Counted from the first letter of the stretch, positions 10,350 to 22,751 are shown. The stretch is 64,000 nucleotides of DNA from Apium graveolens (GCF_009905375.1 NC_133648.1:306978565-307042564); one strand, 5' to 3'. Program-made: numbers and translations. Notes: generated by a model not told the origin, from the letters alone.

Positions 10350-10668
10350 AGCTTTTCCAGCCCTGCATGGCTTGTTTACTTCATCTTATTTTTGAGACTT
10401 TATTTATCAAACTCTTGTAATATTTATTTGATCTATTTTATTTATCGGATTTTATGCTTGCATTTCACGCATTTGGTTTTACTTGCCTTGCCATAGAGAT
10501 TCAAACATATTTCGAAAACTTTATGAATTTTCATAAATTGTCTGGGATTCATCCCTTACACGAGTCTTAACAAACCTCAAAATAAAACTAGAACATATAA
10601 ATCCTAAGCAAGCAAAGCTTCAAGGTGCTTTTCAACCTACTTGTCATCTTGACAAGTGAGAATCGTAT
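10350..10668. other. Gap between the antisense gene and integrase
   Basis: This AT-rich 320-bp stretch separates the convergent 3' ends of the antisense accessory gene and of pol. It probably holds both 3' untranslated regions. No clear motif beyond AATAAA-like words was seen. Confidence 0.4.
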
Positions 10669-11990
10669 TCAGTCACCCCACACATAGTAAACCTTCAGGT
10701 TTTGTGCATGCCAAGTTCTCGGGACTTCAAAACCATCCATAGTCTCCAGCTTGTAGGTTCCTCTACCTTGAACACTCTTGACTTTGTATGGCCCCTCCCA
10801 ATTCGGGGCAAGCTTCCCTTTCTGTCCTACACCAGAAGCTTCTATCTTCCTCAAGACTAGGTCACCTTGTTTGAAAAACCTTTCTTTAACCCTTAGGTTG
10901 TAGTAGAATGAAGCCTTTTTCTGATATTCCACTATCTTCGCATGTGCCTCATCTCGCACTTCATCAATTAAGTCCAGGGTTAACCTTTGTCCTTCCTCAT
11001 TCCCCTCAGCATTGAAAGCTTGAATCCTGGGAGAGGGATGTGATATCTCCACGGGAACAACTACTTCTGCCCCATATGCTAACATGAAGGGAGTTGCTCC
11101 AGTCGTGACTCTACAGGTAGTCCTATAGGCTCATAGTATTGGGAGTATCTCATCCACATAATTATTTCTCGATTTCTCGATCCTCTTCTTTAGTCCATCC
11201 AGGATTATTCGATTTGCTACCTCTGCTTGCCCATTGGCTTGCGGGTGAGCCACAGAGGTGAACCGTAACTCAATTTTATTTTCTTCACAGTACTTCTTGA
11301 ATTCCTCGTTGTTGAATTGTGTTCCATTGTCGGTGACTAGGATACGGGGAATTCCATACCGACACATAATATTTTTCCACAGGAATTGTGCAACCTGCTT
11401 AGTTGTGATTTTGGCCAAGGGTTTGGCTTCAATCCACTTAGTGAAATAATCAATGGCTACAATCAGGAACTTCCTTTATGCTGTGGCCATGGGGAAAGGC
11501 CCCAGAATATCAATTCCCCACATAGCAAAGGGGATGGGCGAGTTGATAGAGGCCAGCATCTCGGGGGGTTGTCTAACAACCGGAGCATGCTTCTGACAGC
11601 GGTCACACTTCTTCACATATTCTTTGACATCAGCCATCATTTCCGGCCAATAGAAGCCTAAACGGGTTATCTTATGAGCCAAGGCCATGCCCCCCAAGTG
11701 TTGCCCACAAATACCTTCATGTACTTCTTCAAGAGCCAAGCGTGCCTCATCGGGCCTGAGACACCTTAAGTAAGGAACCACGGAAGATCTTTTGTACAGA
11801 ATCCCATCTATCAAAGAGTACCTTAGTGCCCGAATAGCTAACTTTCGTGCTTCAGTAGCATCGTTTGGCAACCAACCGGTTTGAATGTGGGCCTTAATGG
11901 GATCTATCCATGACGTCCCCAGGCCTACAGGAGCTACAAGCTTAACATCTATGCTCCATGTCTTCAAAACGCGGAAGTACACACTTCCTG
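10669..11990 (-). pseudogene. Integrase of Tat element A
   Basis: This is the integrase that would insert the cDNA. The N-terminal zinc finger is intact (His residues around GICGQHLGG, Cys pair in KKCDRCQKH). The catalytic core shows D in GIDILGPF, D in VTDNGTQF and E in ANGQAE. The C-terminal part ends with a WEGPYKVKSV-type segment and no chromodomain, as expected for Tat. Two in-frame stops break it, near 11476 (after FPMATA) and near 11130 (before AYRTTCR). Both fit single C-to-T type changes (Gln to stop, Trp to stop). Confidence 0.88.
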
Positions 11991-11999
11991 AACTTTCTT

Positions 12000-12400
12000 C
12001 TATCTCGGATGAAGCAAATTTTGATAATGCATCTGCCTTAGCATTTTCCTCCCTTGGAATGTGCTCAACATGGCATTCGTTGAATTGGGTCATCACAACC
12101 CTTACTAGGAGGACATACTTAGCCATCGTATCATCCCTTGCCTCAAACTCTCCCTTTACCATGGATATGACCAGCTTCGAGTCTCCACGGACTTTTAAGT
12201 TCTTGACTCTAAGTGTCCCTGCTAGGCCGAGGCCAGCTATCAGGGCTTCATATTCTGCCTCATTATTTATGGTTGGGAAGTCTAACTTCATGGCATACTC
12301 AATCAAGAACCCATCAGGGCTTTGTAAAACCAATCCTGCTCCACTTGAATTTGTTTTTGATGCTCCATCAAAATAGAGAACCCAATATTCTTTCTCCTTA
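12000..12400 (-). pseudogene. Second (archaeal-type) RNase H of Tat element A
   Basis: The domain begins YWVLYFDGASKTNSSGAG and includes NNEAEYEALIAGL and KLVISMVKGEFEA before ending ENAKADALSKFAS. These supply the acidic residues (D, E, D, D) of RNase HI. It follows the ordinary gypsy RNase H directly. Possession of two RNase H domains is the accepted signature of the plant Tat lineage. This stretch is itself open, within a 337-codon frame shared with the start of integrase. Confidence 0.85.
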
Positions 12401-12479
12401 TCATCCTTCTCATTGTCCCCCTTATCAACTTCCTTGTCTTGAGGTATGGTATCTTCCTGCCCCCGACTTCTTGGTTGGG

Positions 12480-13830
12480 TATGGTACATTCCACCACGAA
12501 GTCAGCTAATGCCTGGGCTTTTATTGTCGTCCGTGGCTTGTACTTAATGTCGAACTCTCCCAGCTCTATTGTCCACTTGATCAACCTCCCACTAGCCTTG
12601 GGACTATGAATGATATTTCTCAGGGGCTGATTTGTTAGCACCTCAATTTGATGAGCCTGGAAGTAAGGACGTAACTTTCTTGAAGCCATCACCAAGGCTA
12701 GAGCAAATTTCTCAACAGTTGAATAATTCAACTCAGCACCATGCATAATTTTGCTGACATAGTATACGGGTTTCTAGATTTTCAGTTCCTCCTTAACCAA
12801 TACAGCGCTCAAGGCACTCTCTGAAACATCTAAGTACAAGAATAAAACTTCATTCAAAGCTGGCTTGGCAAACAACGGGGCCTGGGCCATATATTTCTTT
12901 AATTCCTCAAATGCCTTCTGGTTTTCCTCATTCCATACAAAGTCCTTAATGTTCTTTAGTGACTTGAAGAATGACAAGCACTTGTCTCCTGACTTGGAGA
13001 TGAATCGTCCCAGCGCAACACCCTTCCTGTGAGCTTCTGAACATCCTTGACAGTTTTTGGTGGTTCCATGTCCAGGATTGCCTTTATTTTATCGGGGTTA
13101 GCCTCGATCCCTCTCTTGGAGACCATCAATCCCAGAAATTTTCCAGACCCTACTCCGAAAGCACACTTTGTAGGATTTAACATCATCTTGTGGTACCTCA
13201 GGACCTCAAAAGCTTCCCTCAAATGGGTTATATGATCAGTCTTTACTAGACTCTTGACTAACATGTCATCAACATAGACTTCCATAGTCTTGCCAATAAG
13301 ATCCTTAAAAATTTTATTTACCAACCTTTGATAGGTGGCTCCTGCATTCTTAAGACCAAATGCCATAATAAGATAACAATAAACACCAAAGTCAGTGATG
13401 AATGATACCGTTGGAACGTCACCTTGTGCATCTTAATCTGATTGTATCCACTAAATCCATCCATGAAGCTCATCATCTCATGTTCAGCAGTGGCATCAAT
13501 CAAAGTATCAATCCTTGGCAACGGAAAACAGTCCTTAGGGCATGCATCATTCAGATCAGTGAAGTCTATACACATCCTCCACTTTCCATTGGCCTTCTTC
13601 ACCATTACAGGATTTGCTAACCATTCCGGAAATTGAATCTCCTCAATGAAACCAGCCTCTAAGAGCTTCTCTACTTCCTGTTTTATAGCCTCTTGTCTTT
13701 CCGGAGCAAAGTTTCTTTTCTTTTGCTTCACTGTCTTCCGGTTTGGGTCCACATTTAACTTGTGAGTAATCAGCTACGGGTCTATGCCTGGCATATCAGC
13801 TGCTGACCATGCAAACACATCACTATTTTC
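12480..13830 (-). pseudogene. Reverse transcriptase and gypsy RNase H of Tat element A
   Basis: The frame continues from gag-protease. Reverse transcriptase motifs are in order: KWRMCIDFTDLNDACPKD, MSFMDGFSGYNQIKM, MAFGLKNAGATYQRLVN and the catalytic VYVDDMLVKS. The gypsy RNase H follows (PLFAKPALNEVLFLYLDVSE, then AELNYSTVEKFALAL). Damage: a stop right after LVRFL near 13831, a stop in the DP-LITH segment near 13775, a frameshift near 13410, another near 13020, and a stop near 12775. Three of the stops look like Gln codons changed by C to T. Polymerase aspartates are still present. Confidence 0.88.
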
Positions 13831-16395
13831 TTACAAAAATCTCACCAACTTCCCTCTAAGGGGCTCTTCAAGTGTGGCTCCAATGAAAGTCATCCTCTCA
13901 GGATTCTCGGGGGCTAAAGAAATCGAAACCAAGTCTTCTGCTGGCTTTCCTCTTTTCTCATCATTATCTCGGATATCCATATCTTCAATAGGAAGAACCT
14001 GCCCCCTAACTCCATCTGCCCTCAAAGAGGCTGCATAACAGCTTCTAGCCATTTTTTGATCTCCTCTCTCTTCTCCAATCCCATTCCGGGTGGGAAATTT
14101 CATAACTGAATGGTAGGAAGAAGGGACTGCCTTGAAGGCATGTATCCCTGTTCTCCCCATGATAGCATTATAAGTTGAACTAGCCTTTACCACCACAAAG
14201 TCCAACATCTGCGTTGCTTGCCTTGGTTCCTGACATATGGTGGTTGGCAACTTGATTATCCCTTCCACGGGACATTCTACTCCCGTAAATCCATATATCG
14301 GCATGTTGGTTGGGGTCAATTGGGAGTCGTTATATCCCATCCTTAAAAAGGTGTCATGGAGCAAGATATCCACTGAAGCACCATTATCCACAAGGACCCT
14401 CTTGACCGGGCTATTTCCTATTATCGGTGTTATGACCAGCGAGTCGTCATGAGGAAATTTCACACCCTCTAGGTCGGAATCATTAAAAGCCAATGTTACT
14501 TCTGTCCAGGCCCTCTTCGGGGCTTCTCCAACAATATGCATAACCTCTCTAGTATATGCTTTTCTGGAGTTTCTGGATAATCCAGCAGCAGTTGGTCCTC
14601 CAAAGATTGTGTTTATCACAGGCCCTCGAGGTCGCGGCCCTCCAAAAATTACGTTTATAACCGGTCCTCTAGGCTGGGGATTCCGCCCCTGATCGTCTTG
14701 GTCCCTCCTACGATCTTCAAAGTTCTTCCTTCCATTGTTATTCCTATCCCCTCCTTCTCCAGTGTATTTGTTCAATCTTCCTTTTCGAATGAGGAACTCA
14801 ATTTCATCTTTCAGCTGTCTACACTCACCGGTGTCATGACCAACATCCTTATGAAATCTGCAATACTTGCTCTTATCTAGCTTGGCAGGATCAACCTTCA
14901 AGGGCTTATGCCAACGAATATCTCGATCTTTTTCGATTTCCATCAGGATCTGGCTTCTAGGAGCATTCAGCTTAGCGTATTCAATGAACTTTTGCCCAGG
15001 TCCTCCCTTCTTAGGGTTTGAATCAGGGTTTTGCTCGGTTCTAGGATACTTGTCCTTAGCGATATACTCCAGGTCAGTTTTCCGCTTCTTGCCTCTAGTG
15101 GGCTCATTACTCACTACGGTCTTCCTCATGCTCTCTTCCACCTTGATATACTTCCCTGCCCTATCCTGGAGCTGCAACATGCTTTCAGGGGGACGTTTGG
15201 CCAAGGACATCTTAAAAAACTCATCCCTAGTTCCTTGTTGCAGTGCTATCATGGCTACCTTATCATCAAGGTCTGGGACTTTTAAAGCCTCCTTTGTGAA
15301 ACGATTCAGGTAGTCTCTCAAGGATTCCTTTGCTCCCTGCACAATGCTCATAAGAGATGCTGAACTTTTCTCATGTACTCTTCCATTGATGAATTGCTTA
15401 ATAAAAGCCTGGCTTAATTCTCTGAACGACCCAATAGAGTTTGGGGGAAAATGACTATACCACCTTTGAGCCATACCCGACAGGGTTTGAGAAAAGGCCC
15501 GACACTTAATAGCATCATTCACGGGCTGCAACAGCAGTGCATTAGAGAATGTCCTAACATGATTAGCGGGATCTCCCGTGCCATCATAAGCTTTGATAGT
15601 TGGCATCTTGAACTTTCTTGAGATATGAGCATTCATTATTTCTTCAGTGAAGGGCGGAGTAGGATCATCAGGATCTCCAAGGGGAAGAAGATTGCTTGGA
15701 TCAGCCCTTGGGACAACAACCCTTCTCTGTACTGGACCATCCAGGTCTATGACAGGAGGAGGATTTCTCCCCCTAGAAGGTACTGGGGGTCTGGTGGTCT
15801 GGTACGCCTCCAAGTCGCGCCTCAACCTTTGAATCTCAGCCTCGTGAGCCCTGATCCTTTCCTGCACTTCTTGGGGATTCGTCCCTTAGGTGCTTTGAGG
15901 ACGTTGGCTACCATCAGTCATCGGCTCTTTACCAGCACGTCTCCTTCTTGGGGCTACTTCATCATCCGAAGATTCGGAGTCTCTCTCAGTGTAAGGACGA
16001 GAAAATTCCCGATCCTCGGGGATAGGAGCTAAACCTCGTATGTAAGGGGGCGATCGCCCTCGTGCTTCACTCCGTCCAGCATGTCCACTTCCTCTAACCT
16101 CGGGGTAAAGGGGCATCCCATAAGGAGGGTTAGTGGTCACAATAGTTGAATACTCGTACCCAATGGGTCGAGAATTCACAGGTGCATGTAGTTGTTGAAC
16201 TTGGGGATTCGTACCTTGAATAGCCGAGGGAATCGTCCCTTGTGGCTGAGGTTGAGTTGCCCCTATCTGGGCTTCCCCTTGGGTAGCTGCATAAGTTGAG
16301 TGAGAAGGTATTTCCACGGTTGACGAAACCACTTGGGTTGTCCCCGATGGTGTTCCTTCCTCAAGAGCTCTAATTGTTCTCCGTGTTCTCGCCAT
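13831..16395 (-). pseudogene. Gag-protease of Tat element A
   Basis: The gag frame starts at the ATG at 16395 (MARTRRTIRALEE), 16 bases past the primer site, and is open for 678 codons after one stop near 15885. Element B reads CAG or CAA there (STQGMNPQ), so the stop is a nonsense change. It contains the capsid-like region (GMAQRWYSHFP...FIKQFINGR), a Tat-type zinc knuckle (CRFHKDVGHDTGEC) and the aspartic protease with DNGAS at about residue 490 of the 678 (position 14390). The final part carries GRTGIHAFKAVPSSYH. It shares one frame with reverse transcriptase, so gag and pol were probably one polyprotein. Confidence 0.88.
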
Positions 16396-16410
16396 GGTTG
16401 TTGTTTTGCT

Positions 16411-16428
16411 TCCCCACAGACGGCGCCA
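16411..16428 (-). other. Primer-binding site of Tat element A
   Basis: TGGCGCCGTCTGTGGGGA on the minus strand begins two bases inside the LTR end. It resembles the tRNA-Asp-type site used by Tat and Athila elements. Element B carries the same motif at 43996-44013. Confidence 0.85.
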
Positions 16429-16430
16429 AA

Positions 16431-17027
16431 TGTTATGGATTAAAAACTAAGATATATAATTGCTGTATTTATTACTAAGGAACGTGAGTTTCGAGGCTCG
16501 ATTTGACTGCTCTTGTGTTTCGTGACTCAATCTGCCTTAACAAGACGCCTACGTACCTTGCTGATTGTCAAGGATCAAGTCAAAAAACGTAGTTCTGATT
16601 TGTGGGGTGAGGCCCCTTATATAGATGTTGGGAGTCCTTGAATTAGACTTGGTATAGGAGACTTGGTGGTCAAGTCTCTGAATTAGAATGGACTTTGGAG
16701 TCCTAGGAAGTAGGAAACTGATTCTTTATCCTCTGAGGTTCCCTGTAGGCCAATCTACAAGGATTTATATCCCCACTAAAACTTATCTTAATAGCTGTTT
16801 TTCTCCCTTATTAATTAATTATGAAATTAATTAATAATTAGGGTTTTGTGCCTTCTTTGTTCCATCAGGCCTGATGGATCAGGCCTGATCTGGTCCATCA
16901 GGCCTGATCAATGTATTAACCTTTTTGGTGTGAATATCATACATCTTCTTATTGGGCCTTGCAGCCCAAATCATGTGTAATTAATACAACATTAACTACG
17001 TAATCATGATTTATTTATTCCCTATCA
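16431..17027 (-). repeat. 5' LTR of Tat element A (597 bp)
   Basis: The repeat begins TGTTATGGAT and ends CCCTATCA, with the primer site abutting its left end. On the minus strand a TATA motif (CTATATAAGGGG) lies at about 16616-16625, placing the transcription start in the expected part of the LTR. Three overlapping ATCAGGCCTGAT palindromes sit at about 16863-16911, in what would be U3. Confidence 0.9.
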
Positions 17028-17440
17028 GGCAGAGATAACAAGTTCAATAGAAAAATAAATTAATTGATACGTTCTATTCTTGTAACACATAAATTATTTT
17101 TATTAGTGAAATTTGCTTAGTGAGGACGACATCCCACCCGCCTTTTTTACCCTTCAATGGAATTTCCGCGTCACCAAAATCTTATCTTCTTATTTTCTTT
17201 GCAAAAAGCTTATCGTTACACAAATTTTTCAAACTTAGAATTAAACCCAAAAATCAACCAAAACAAATACCCCTAAATTCTTTTTACTTTATATTATATA
17301 TTACGTCACATTACAGACAATATAACTATCTTTAATTTTTCTGACAATAAAAATTTGTCACAAAGTATCGCACTTCAGGACTGAGCAGAAGTATCCATCC
17401 AGAGCTGCCGTTGAGCCCAGAGAGAGAGAGATAGAGAGAG
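17028..17440. other. Upstream region of the Jagunal-like gene
   Basis: This is AT-rich flanking DNA next to the retrotransposon. It ends in a GA-rich 5' leader (AGAGAGAGAGATAGAGAGAG at 17421-17440) directly before the ATG. No convincing TATA box is seen, which is common for broadly expressed plant genes. Confidence 0.4.
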
Positions 17441-20101
17441 ATGCAGCAGAGGAGATCTTCCAATGGAAGGCCATCTGGTACTGACGGCTCTGATTTCTCC
17501 TACCGTATGGTCGTCGATTCAAGTATGTCCCTTCCTTCGATCCTACTATTCATTTCGATTAATTAATTATTGCAAAATTAGGGTTGTTAATTGATAATTA
17601 ATTGTTATTGTAAATAGGATACACCAAAGTAGCAAAAGGAAAGTCTCGTCTCTCCTTCTTAATCCTCTCTCAGGTACTTCATTCTCAATTCACGAAACTA
17701 TATCATAATTTGGATATTAAGTAGATTAGATACGAAACGAAATGTTGTTTATAGAGTCTTAGTGTTTCGTATTTTGTTAAAATAATTTGTAAGTTCTGCG
17801 GTTTCACTTCCCGTTATTTTTTAGGCTGTTGTCCAGTTGATAGGAGCATTGCTTTTATTTTATTCGTACACAAAAGATGAGCGTTTTGATCAGCTAGCAG
17901 TGTCGTCCACCTCTATTTACTTGGTTTCTTTACTAATTGGAGAACTAGGTAAATGCTAAAGCTTAAACTATTTCTTTATTTTTTGTGATGTTAGTAATAA
18001 TATGATAATTCTTAGTAGTTTCAGTGTTTTTCTTTTAAGGGCGGAAGCGTAGTCGAGCAAAAATGTTGAGGTTTTACATCATGACATCGTCATTGGGGAT
18101 GTTGCTTTTGATTGTTAGTGTTCTCAAGAGTAATGTATTACAAGAGGTATGAAAAATAAAAAAATTTACCTGTTAAGAATTTGATTTCCATTTTTAATAT
18201 TTGATGACTCTTTTAAAATAAGTCAGTGTTTTACATATGTCATTTTAGGCTGATTGTAAATGTTATGTGAGTATGCACCGATTAGAATCTTCAGTCTGAT
18301 GCATAAATCGAGTGACACCTATATGGTTTCTTATTTTTTAAATCTCATGCTTAACTTAATTAATTTTATCTTTTGCCATTTTCATAATATTAAACATTGT
18401 TATTAGCTAGTTGTATATAAATTAGTATTAATCGAGGCTAGGCATCGTTTTCCTTCCATCGGTTGATCAGGAGGGAGGCGAGAAGCGAGGTGTGGCCTTA
18501 TTGAAGATACTTATTTACTGTAGCAAAAATTTATATATGCTCATATATTGTAATAATGAAATTGTGAATTATTGATATGAAATAAAATTTCCCAACAAAG
18601 GATGTTAGAGGAGGAAAATTTTGTGCAAAAAGTGAAATAAGATGCATAAAAAATTAGGGCAGTATTATTATTTAAATAAATAGATAAAATTTTAAAATTG
18701 GAGAAGTTAAAAAAGGAAAGATATTTTTTGTTCTGAAAAAATAGTTCAGCAAGGTAATAGTAATTCCTTATAGAAGGAGAAACTAAGAGTAAAGCACAAA
18801 AGAAGAAACAAGGATGAAAAGCCTAAAAAGGGAAAAAGAGTACAACACAGCGAGTCTTGGACCATAGCTCCATCTGCTTAAGATTACTCTTTTAGTTGAT
18901 GTGTTTTTTTTAAGTTTTTACCCTCCATTTGTTTCCTACAGTTACCAGAAAAATAATTTTTACAGGTAGTAGAAAAAATTTCGTTACTTATACAAAGGTG
19001 AAAGGCCTTATTCTTTGATTGCTTTATAGTTTCCCGATCGGCACAGCAAAGGCAATCACCTCACGTCAGTTGATCAAGCCCGAGGTGATGAAGCCTAACC
19101 TCCCAATTAGTGGATTGATTAATTTCGCCTCCGATAATCACGAGTTAAATAGGAGTTTTAGATGCGTGATTGTTAGATGGTTGTGTTGATGTTACTTGTG
19201 CAATGCTATTCCTAATTATATTAATAAGAGTGAGCAGCGATGTATCCTCTAGATCATAATCTTAACAGGTGAAGGTTGTCTTTAAGGGTACTATGAGTTT
19301 TATTGGTACTAGCTTAGAGCTCGTGCATAGCACGGATTTTATGTTATATGTTTTATAATGTATTTGGATTATATTTATAATTTATCAACCTAAGTTTTAT
19401 CTTTTATTGTTTTTGTTCTATAATTCTATCTTTCTTAAAGTTGTCCAACATCAGCATTTTTACAATGTATTGAAGAAACTAAGCACAATACTATCATTTT
19501 TGATGATTCTCTTTTGTTTTCTTCTCTACAATCTGTGTTCTGCTACTAAGTGCTATGTGTTAAATGCTGTCTTGTAAAGTAATCATGGTTAATAACACTA
19601 AAACCTATCTTACATAATACATGGACATGATAATCCTATAAGTGTCTTTAAAATAATTTTTTCAAGTATACTGGGAGTGTCAGTTTTTCACATTTACCCT
19701 TATTGTTCATGTCCAAACAACATACATTTAGTCCTAAAAAAGATACAGTTAATGCAGTATGCGTAGCATAAAAGTATGATCATATAGTTTGATTCCTTTT
19801 GCAACGTTTTTCAGTTAAAAGAGTTATAAGATATGAAAGCTATTATAATTTGATGATTTCAATAGGTTGTAAAAGACTCCAGTGGCTGGGAAGCAAAAAA
19901 ATTTGAACTTATCAAAGCTGGTGATGTCTTAGTTGGTGAGTCCATATTTGTCACAACTATTTACACTAGCAGAAGTCTTGAAAGTTCTTTGTCATTTAAT
20001 GCCTTCACTTCCATCTATCAGGTTTGCTCGTACAAATATTGTCTATCAGCACGACGACTTCTTTGATCAGTAATATGTCTCCTCCTAAGAGATCTTCGTA
20101 G
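17441..20101 (+). CDS. Jagunal-like four-span membrane protein, 172 residues, six exons
   Basis: The coding exons are 17441-17522, 17618-17673, 17825-17948, 18040-18146, 19866-19935 and 20022-20101. All introns are GT-AG, phases match, and no stop interrupts the product. The protein starts MQQRRSSNGRPSGTDGSDF. The GTDGSDF motif followed by basic residues and a VDSRYTKVAKGKSRLS segment recalls the N-terminus of Jagunal proteins of the endoplasmic reticulum, which act in secretory trafficking. Four hydrophobic segments follow, near residues 39-63, 75-90, 95-115 and 140-160, and the tail ends NMSPPKRSS. I recognise it as a conserved plant family; the Jagunal link rests on the motif and topology only. 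Intron 4 is long (1.7 kb). A decayed copy of exon 5 and its upstream intron lies near 25600-25860. Confidence 0.8.
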
Positions 20102-22142
20102 GTTTGTTGTAACTTTAGTCACTTGTAATTTTGTGAACAGTATACGGAACAGTTGCTTCCATTCTCCTAACTGTTCTTAAAAGTCTTTTTTATTCAAGGT
20201 TTGTCATTTGGATCTCAGATTACTACAATGCATTAAATCAGATATTGGTTCCCTGAAATGCAATTTTGGTAGTTGTTTTGGGATCTTTGACAGTTAAAAT
20301 GATGCATCAGTTTTTTTGGTTTTCACTATTGATTAAAATTCACAGTAAAGGTAGCATTAGCTTTTATGTAATTATTTATCACTTCTCTGCTCTAAAAAAA
20401 GTTACAAAAATAATAATAATAGAGGCTTTGGTTTTTTTCTGTAAAGGTAGCTCTAGCTTTAATGTAATTGCTTATCGACTTTTTGTTCTCTAAAATGTTA
20501 CAGTAAAAATGAGATACAATTATGTAGTTTTTTCGTTGCTCATAGGTCGTAACTATACTGTACATATTGTTTGGCTGTTAATGGGAAGTAATAAACTACA
20601 TAATGCTGTATGTGTTATACCTTTTACGTCTACATGGGTTCTGAATTCCTTTGAGTTTCATTCTCATGAACGTACTCCCCTGGAACAGCTTTCCTTTTCA
20701 TTTATGTACCAGATAAGATGATAGGGAGAAGGATAGAAGCTTCCTTTATTACTAGGGACATCTGTTTCTCTTAAAGAGAGGATTTGGTTGCAGTGAGGGA
20801 TAATTATCTGCACAAGGACCAAGCATATTCTATCTTTTGTTAGATAAAGTTTGGGCCCACAAGAATGAGAAAATATAGTAGCACAAGTAAAAATACAGAT
20901 TGTTGGTTCCCTAGATTATGCATATGTTTGCTACCTAATCATTAGTTACTATCAACCCGGTGTGTGGCCTAGATGGTCCGCTAAGGGTTCAGGCACCATC
21001 CTTCAAATCAGTTTCGATATCCTATAGGTAATTTTCTATTTAAAATATAAAGTTACGAGTCACTCGGTGAGCTTAGAAATCATTCACCTAATGTTCAGCT
21101 GTTTATGCTACATCCGGCCCAAGGCAAATCTCAGTTTATATTAAGCAATATACCAGATAAAGATAGAATGTTTGTGAGCAGTGCCGGAGTCTCGGAATCA
21201 CTGGTTGAATCTGAATTTAGGTTCAAATTTTCTTTTGTTGGGAGGGCAATTGAAGTCTTTCCCTTGGTCTTACTTTTAAGAACCCTATGTAACAGCTTAA
21301 ACCTGCTCAGGCCATCTTCATCGGTTAAATATGTAGAGTACATGTGAATTTTATTTTCTAAAATCTCAGGGTACTCCAAAATCATATTATTGGGAATGGG
21401 ATTTTTAACGCACATTGTTTTTAAGAGTCCATTTGTGTTTAAGAAAAATGATCAAAATGAGCTTAAACTTAATGATTATTACCATTATGATTGTTTGGTG
21501 TTTAGTTTAGACTGAATGAAACAAGAGTTACCACTAAGTTAAGATGAACATGAATGGTTCACTTCAAAATTGTGGTTTATATCATTACAACATGTTAGTT
21601 GTTCAACTTTTACGAATTCGATTCAACAAGTAACTTCCAAGGAAGGAATCATGATGTGGCACCTAAGACCAACTCCTTTGTCTTAACAATATATTGTCAA
21701 TATATACCGCACATATGAGCACGCCATAGATAACTGTCATGGCTCCACCATTGTTTAATATCATGCCCGTTTTCTTAACATTGTAAATATATTCCGCACA
21801 TAAGAGTATGCCATAGGTAACCGTCATGGCTCCAGTATTGTTTAAATGTCGTGCCTGTTTTTTGAATGGTAAGCCCATATATAGCTTCATCTGTGATATG
21901 TGGGTAACAAACTACTATGTATTTATTAGCAAACTATTAAACATACTGTTAGAGAACAAAATAGAGTTTTAATCCCTAAATGCAGTATAATCATGCACCA
22001 CCCTAAGCCTAAAAACAGGCAAGTATTATGTTCTGCAGCTTACACAATATAGTTGTCTATGAACAATGTACACCACATGTGTGTATAATCCAGACTTAAC
22101 TATAGCACAGAAGCCACAACACTATTTAGTATCTATTATAAA
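20102..22142. other. Intergenic region between the Jagunal-like gene and PMEI copy 1
   Basis: It starts with the 3' flank of the Jagunal-like gene and continues AT-rich to the end of the inhibitor gene. Several stretches (20340-20520, 20880-21010) can be aligned by eye with 25970-26400, showing that this segment is part of a tandem duplication. Small open frames here carry no recognisable protein. Confidence 0.5.
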
Positions 22143-22751
22143 CTATTTGTGAAGGGAATTGTAGTTGTTGATCAAAGACAAAGCATTGCTTGTCAAATGA
22201 ACAACGTTTAGAATTCTTCCCCCAACAACGTTCTTGGTGTTCCCGGGTTTTGCAGCAAACCCATCCATGCAAGTGTCCTCATCTGTTAGAGCAGCACTGA
22301 CCCAGGTTTGTATGTCACTCATTAAGAGTCCATATTTTGGGGATCCATTAATCTGACTCATCTCTCCCATAGATCTTTTAAGCTCGTCGATTGAGTCAGT
22401 TAACTCTTCAAGGCAATCTTTCATTGGCCCAACTTCTTTAGGCTTCATACTAGGAGCTTTTGACAGACTTAGCAGGGCGGCAGATGTCAAAACTATATGA
22501 TTGAGAGCAACTGATAGAGCTGTCTGAGCTAGAAGCCTAGAACTTGTTTGGATAGCACTAGTATGACTTGAGAGTGAGGTGAAGCACAAACTAGGGTAAG
22601 TGGTGGTACTGCAAGAGGTTTTGATGAACTCTGTGCTTTCCTTTTTGGCTCCATAGTTGATAGCCAAGCCTAAATTTATGCAGAAACTAAAGGAAATAAT
22701 TAAAAGAAGAAAAGCTTTAGCAGAAGTGATTTTCATTGGGGAAGCTTCCAT
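22143..22751 (-). CDS. Pectin methylesterase/invertase inhibitor-domain protein, copy 1
   Basis: A 202-residue single-exon secreted protein. Residues 1-30 form a signal peptide (KAFLLLIISFSFCINLG). The mature part has the four spaced cysteines of the PMEI fold at 47, 56, 113 and 161 (TSCSTTTYPSLCFTSL, KDCLEELTDSIDELKRSM, TDEDTCMDGF), which form two disulfides in a four-helix bundle. Such proteins bind and block pectin methylesterases or invertases in the cell wall; sequence alone does not say which. It is closest in pattern to the '21 kDa protein' subgroup. A TATA box lies about 80 bases upstream. Copy 2 at 26868 is nearly identical from residue 60 onward but differs in the signal peptide. 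Confidence 0.9.
   Translation of the reverse strand: MEASPMKITSAKAFLLLIISFSFCINLGLAINYGAKKESTEFIKTSCSTTTYPSLCFTSLSSHTSAIQTSSRLLAQTALSVALNHIVLTSAALLSLSKAPSMKPKEVGPMKDCLEELTDSIDELKRSMGEMSQINGSPKYGLLMSDIQTWVSAALTDEDTCMDGFAAKPGNTKNVVGGRILNVVHLTSNALSLINNYNSLHK

Larger units (their letters stand above)
1..17027 (-). mobile_element. Tat-lineage Ty3/gypsy LTR retrotransposon A (nested, left LTR mostly outside)
   Basis: The body runs on the minus strand from the 5' LTR at 16431-17027 to the first 22 bases of the 3' LTR at 1-22. Those 22 bases are identical to 17006-17027, which fixes the element boundary. A primer-binding site, gag-protease, reverse transcriptase, gypsy RNase H, a second archaeal-type RNase H, integrase and a polypurine tract follow in order. 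The dual RNase H and a reverse-oriented accessory gene are hallmarks of the plant Tat lineage. A chromovirus is nested inside (1958-8757). Stops and frameshifts in gag-pol show it cannot code for itself now. The left target-site duplication is outside the window; the five bases after 17027 are GGCAG. Confidence 0.92.

Noticed and set aside
21131..21415. 94-codon minus-strand frame
   Set aside because: There is no homology I recognise and no promoter, and it lies in a duplicated intergenic segment that has no open frame in its other copy.
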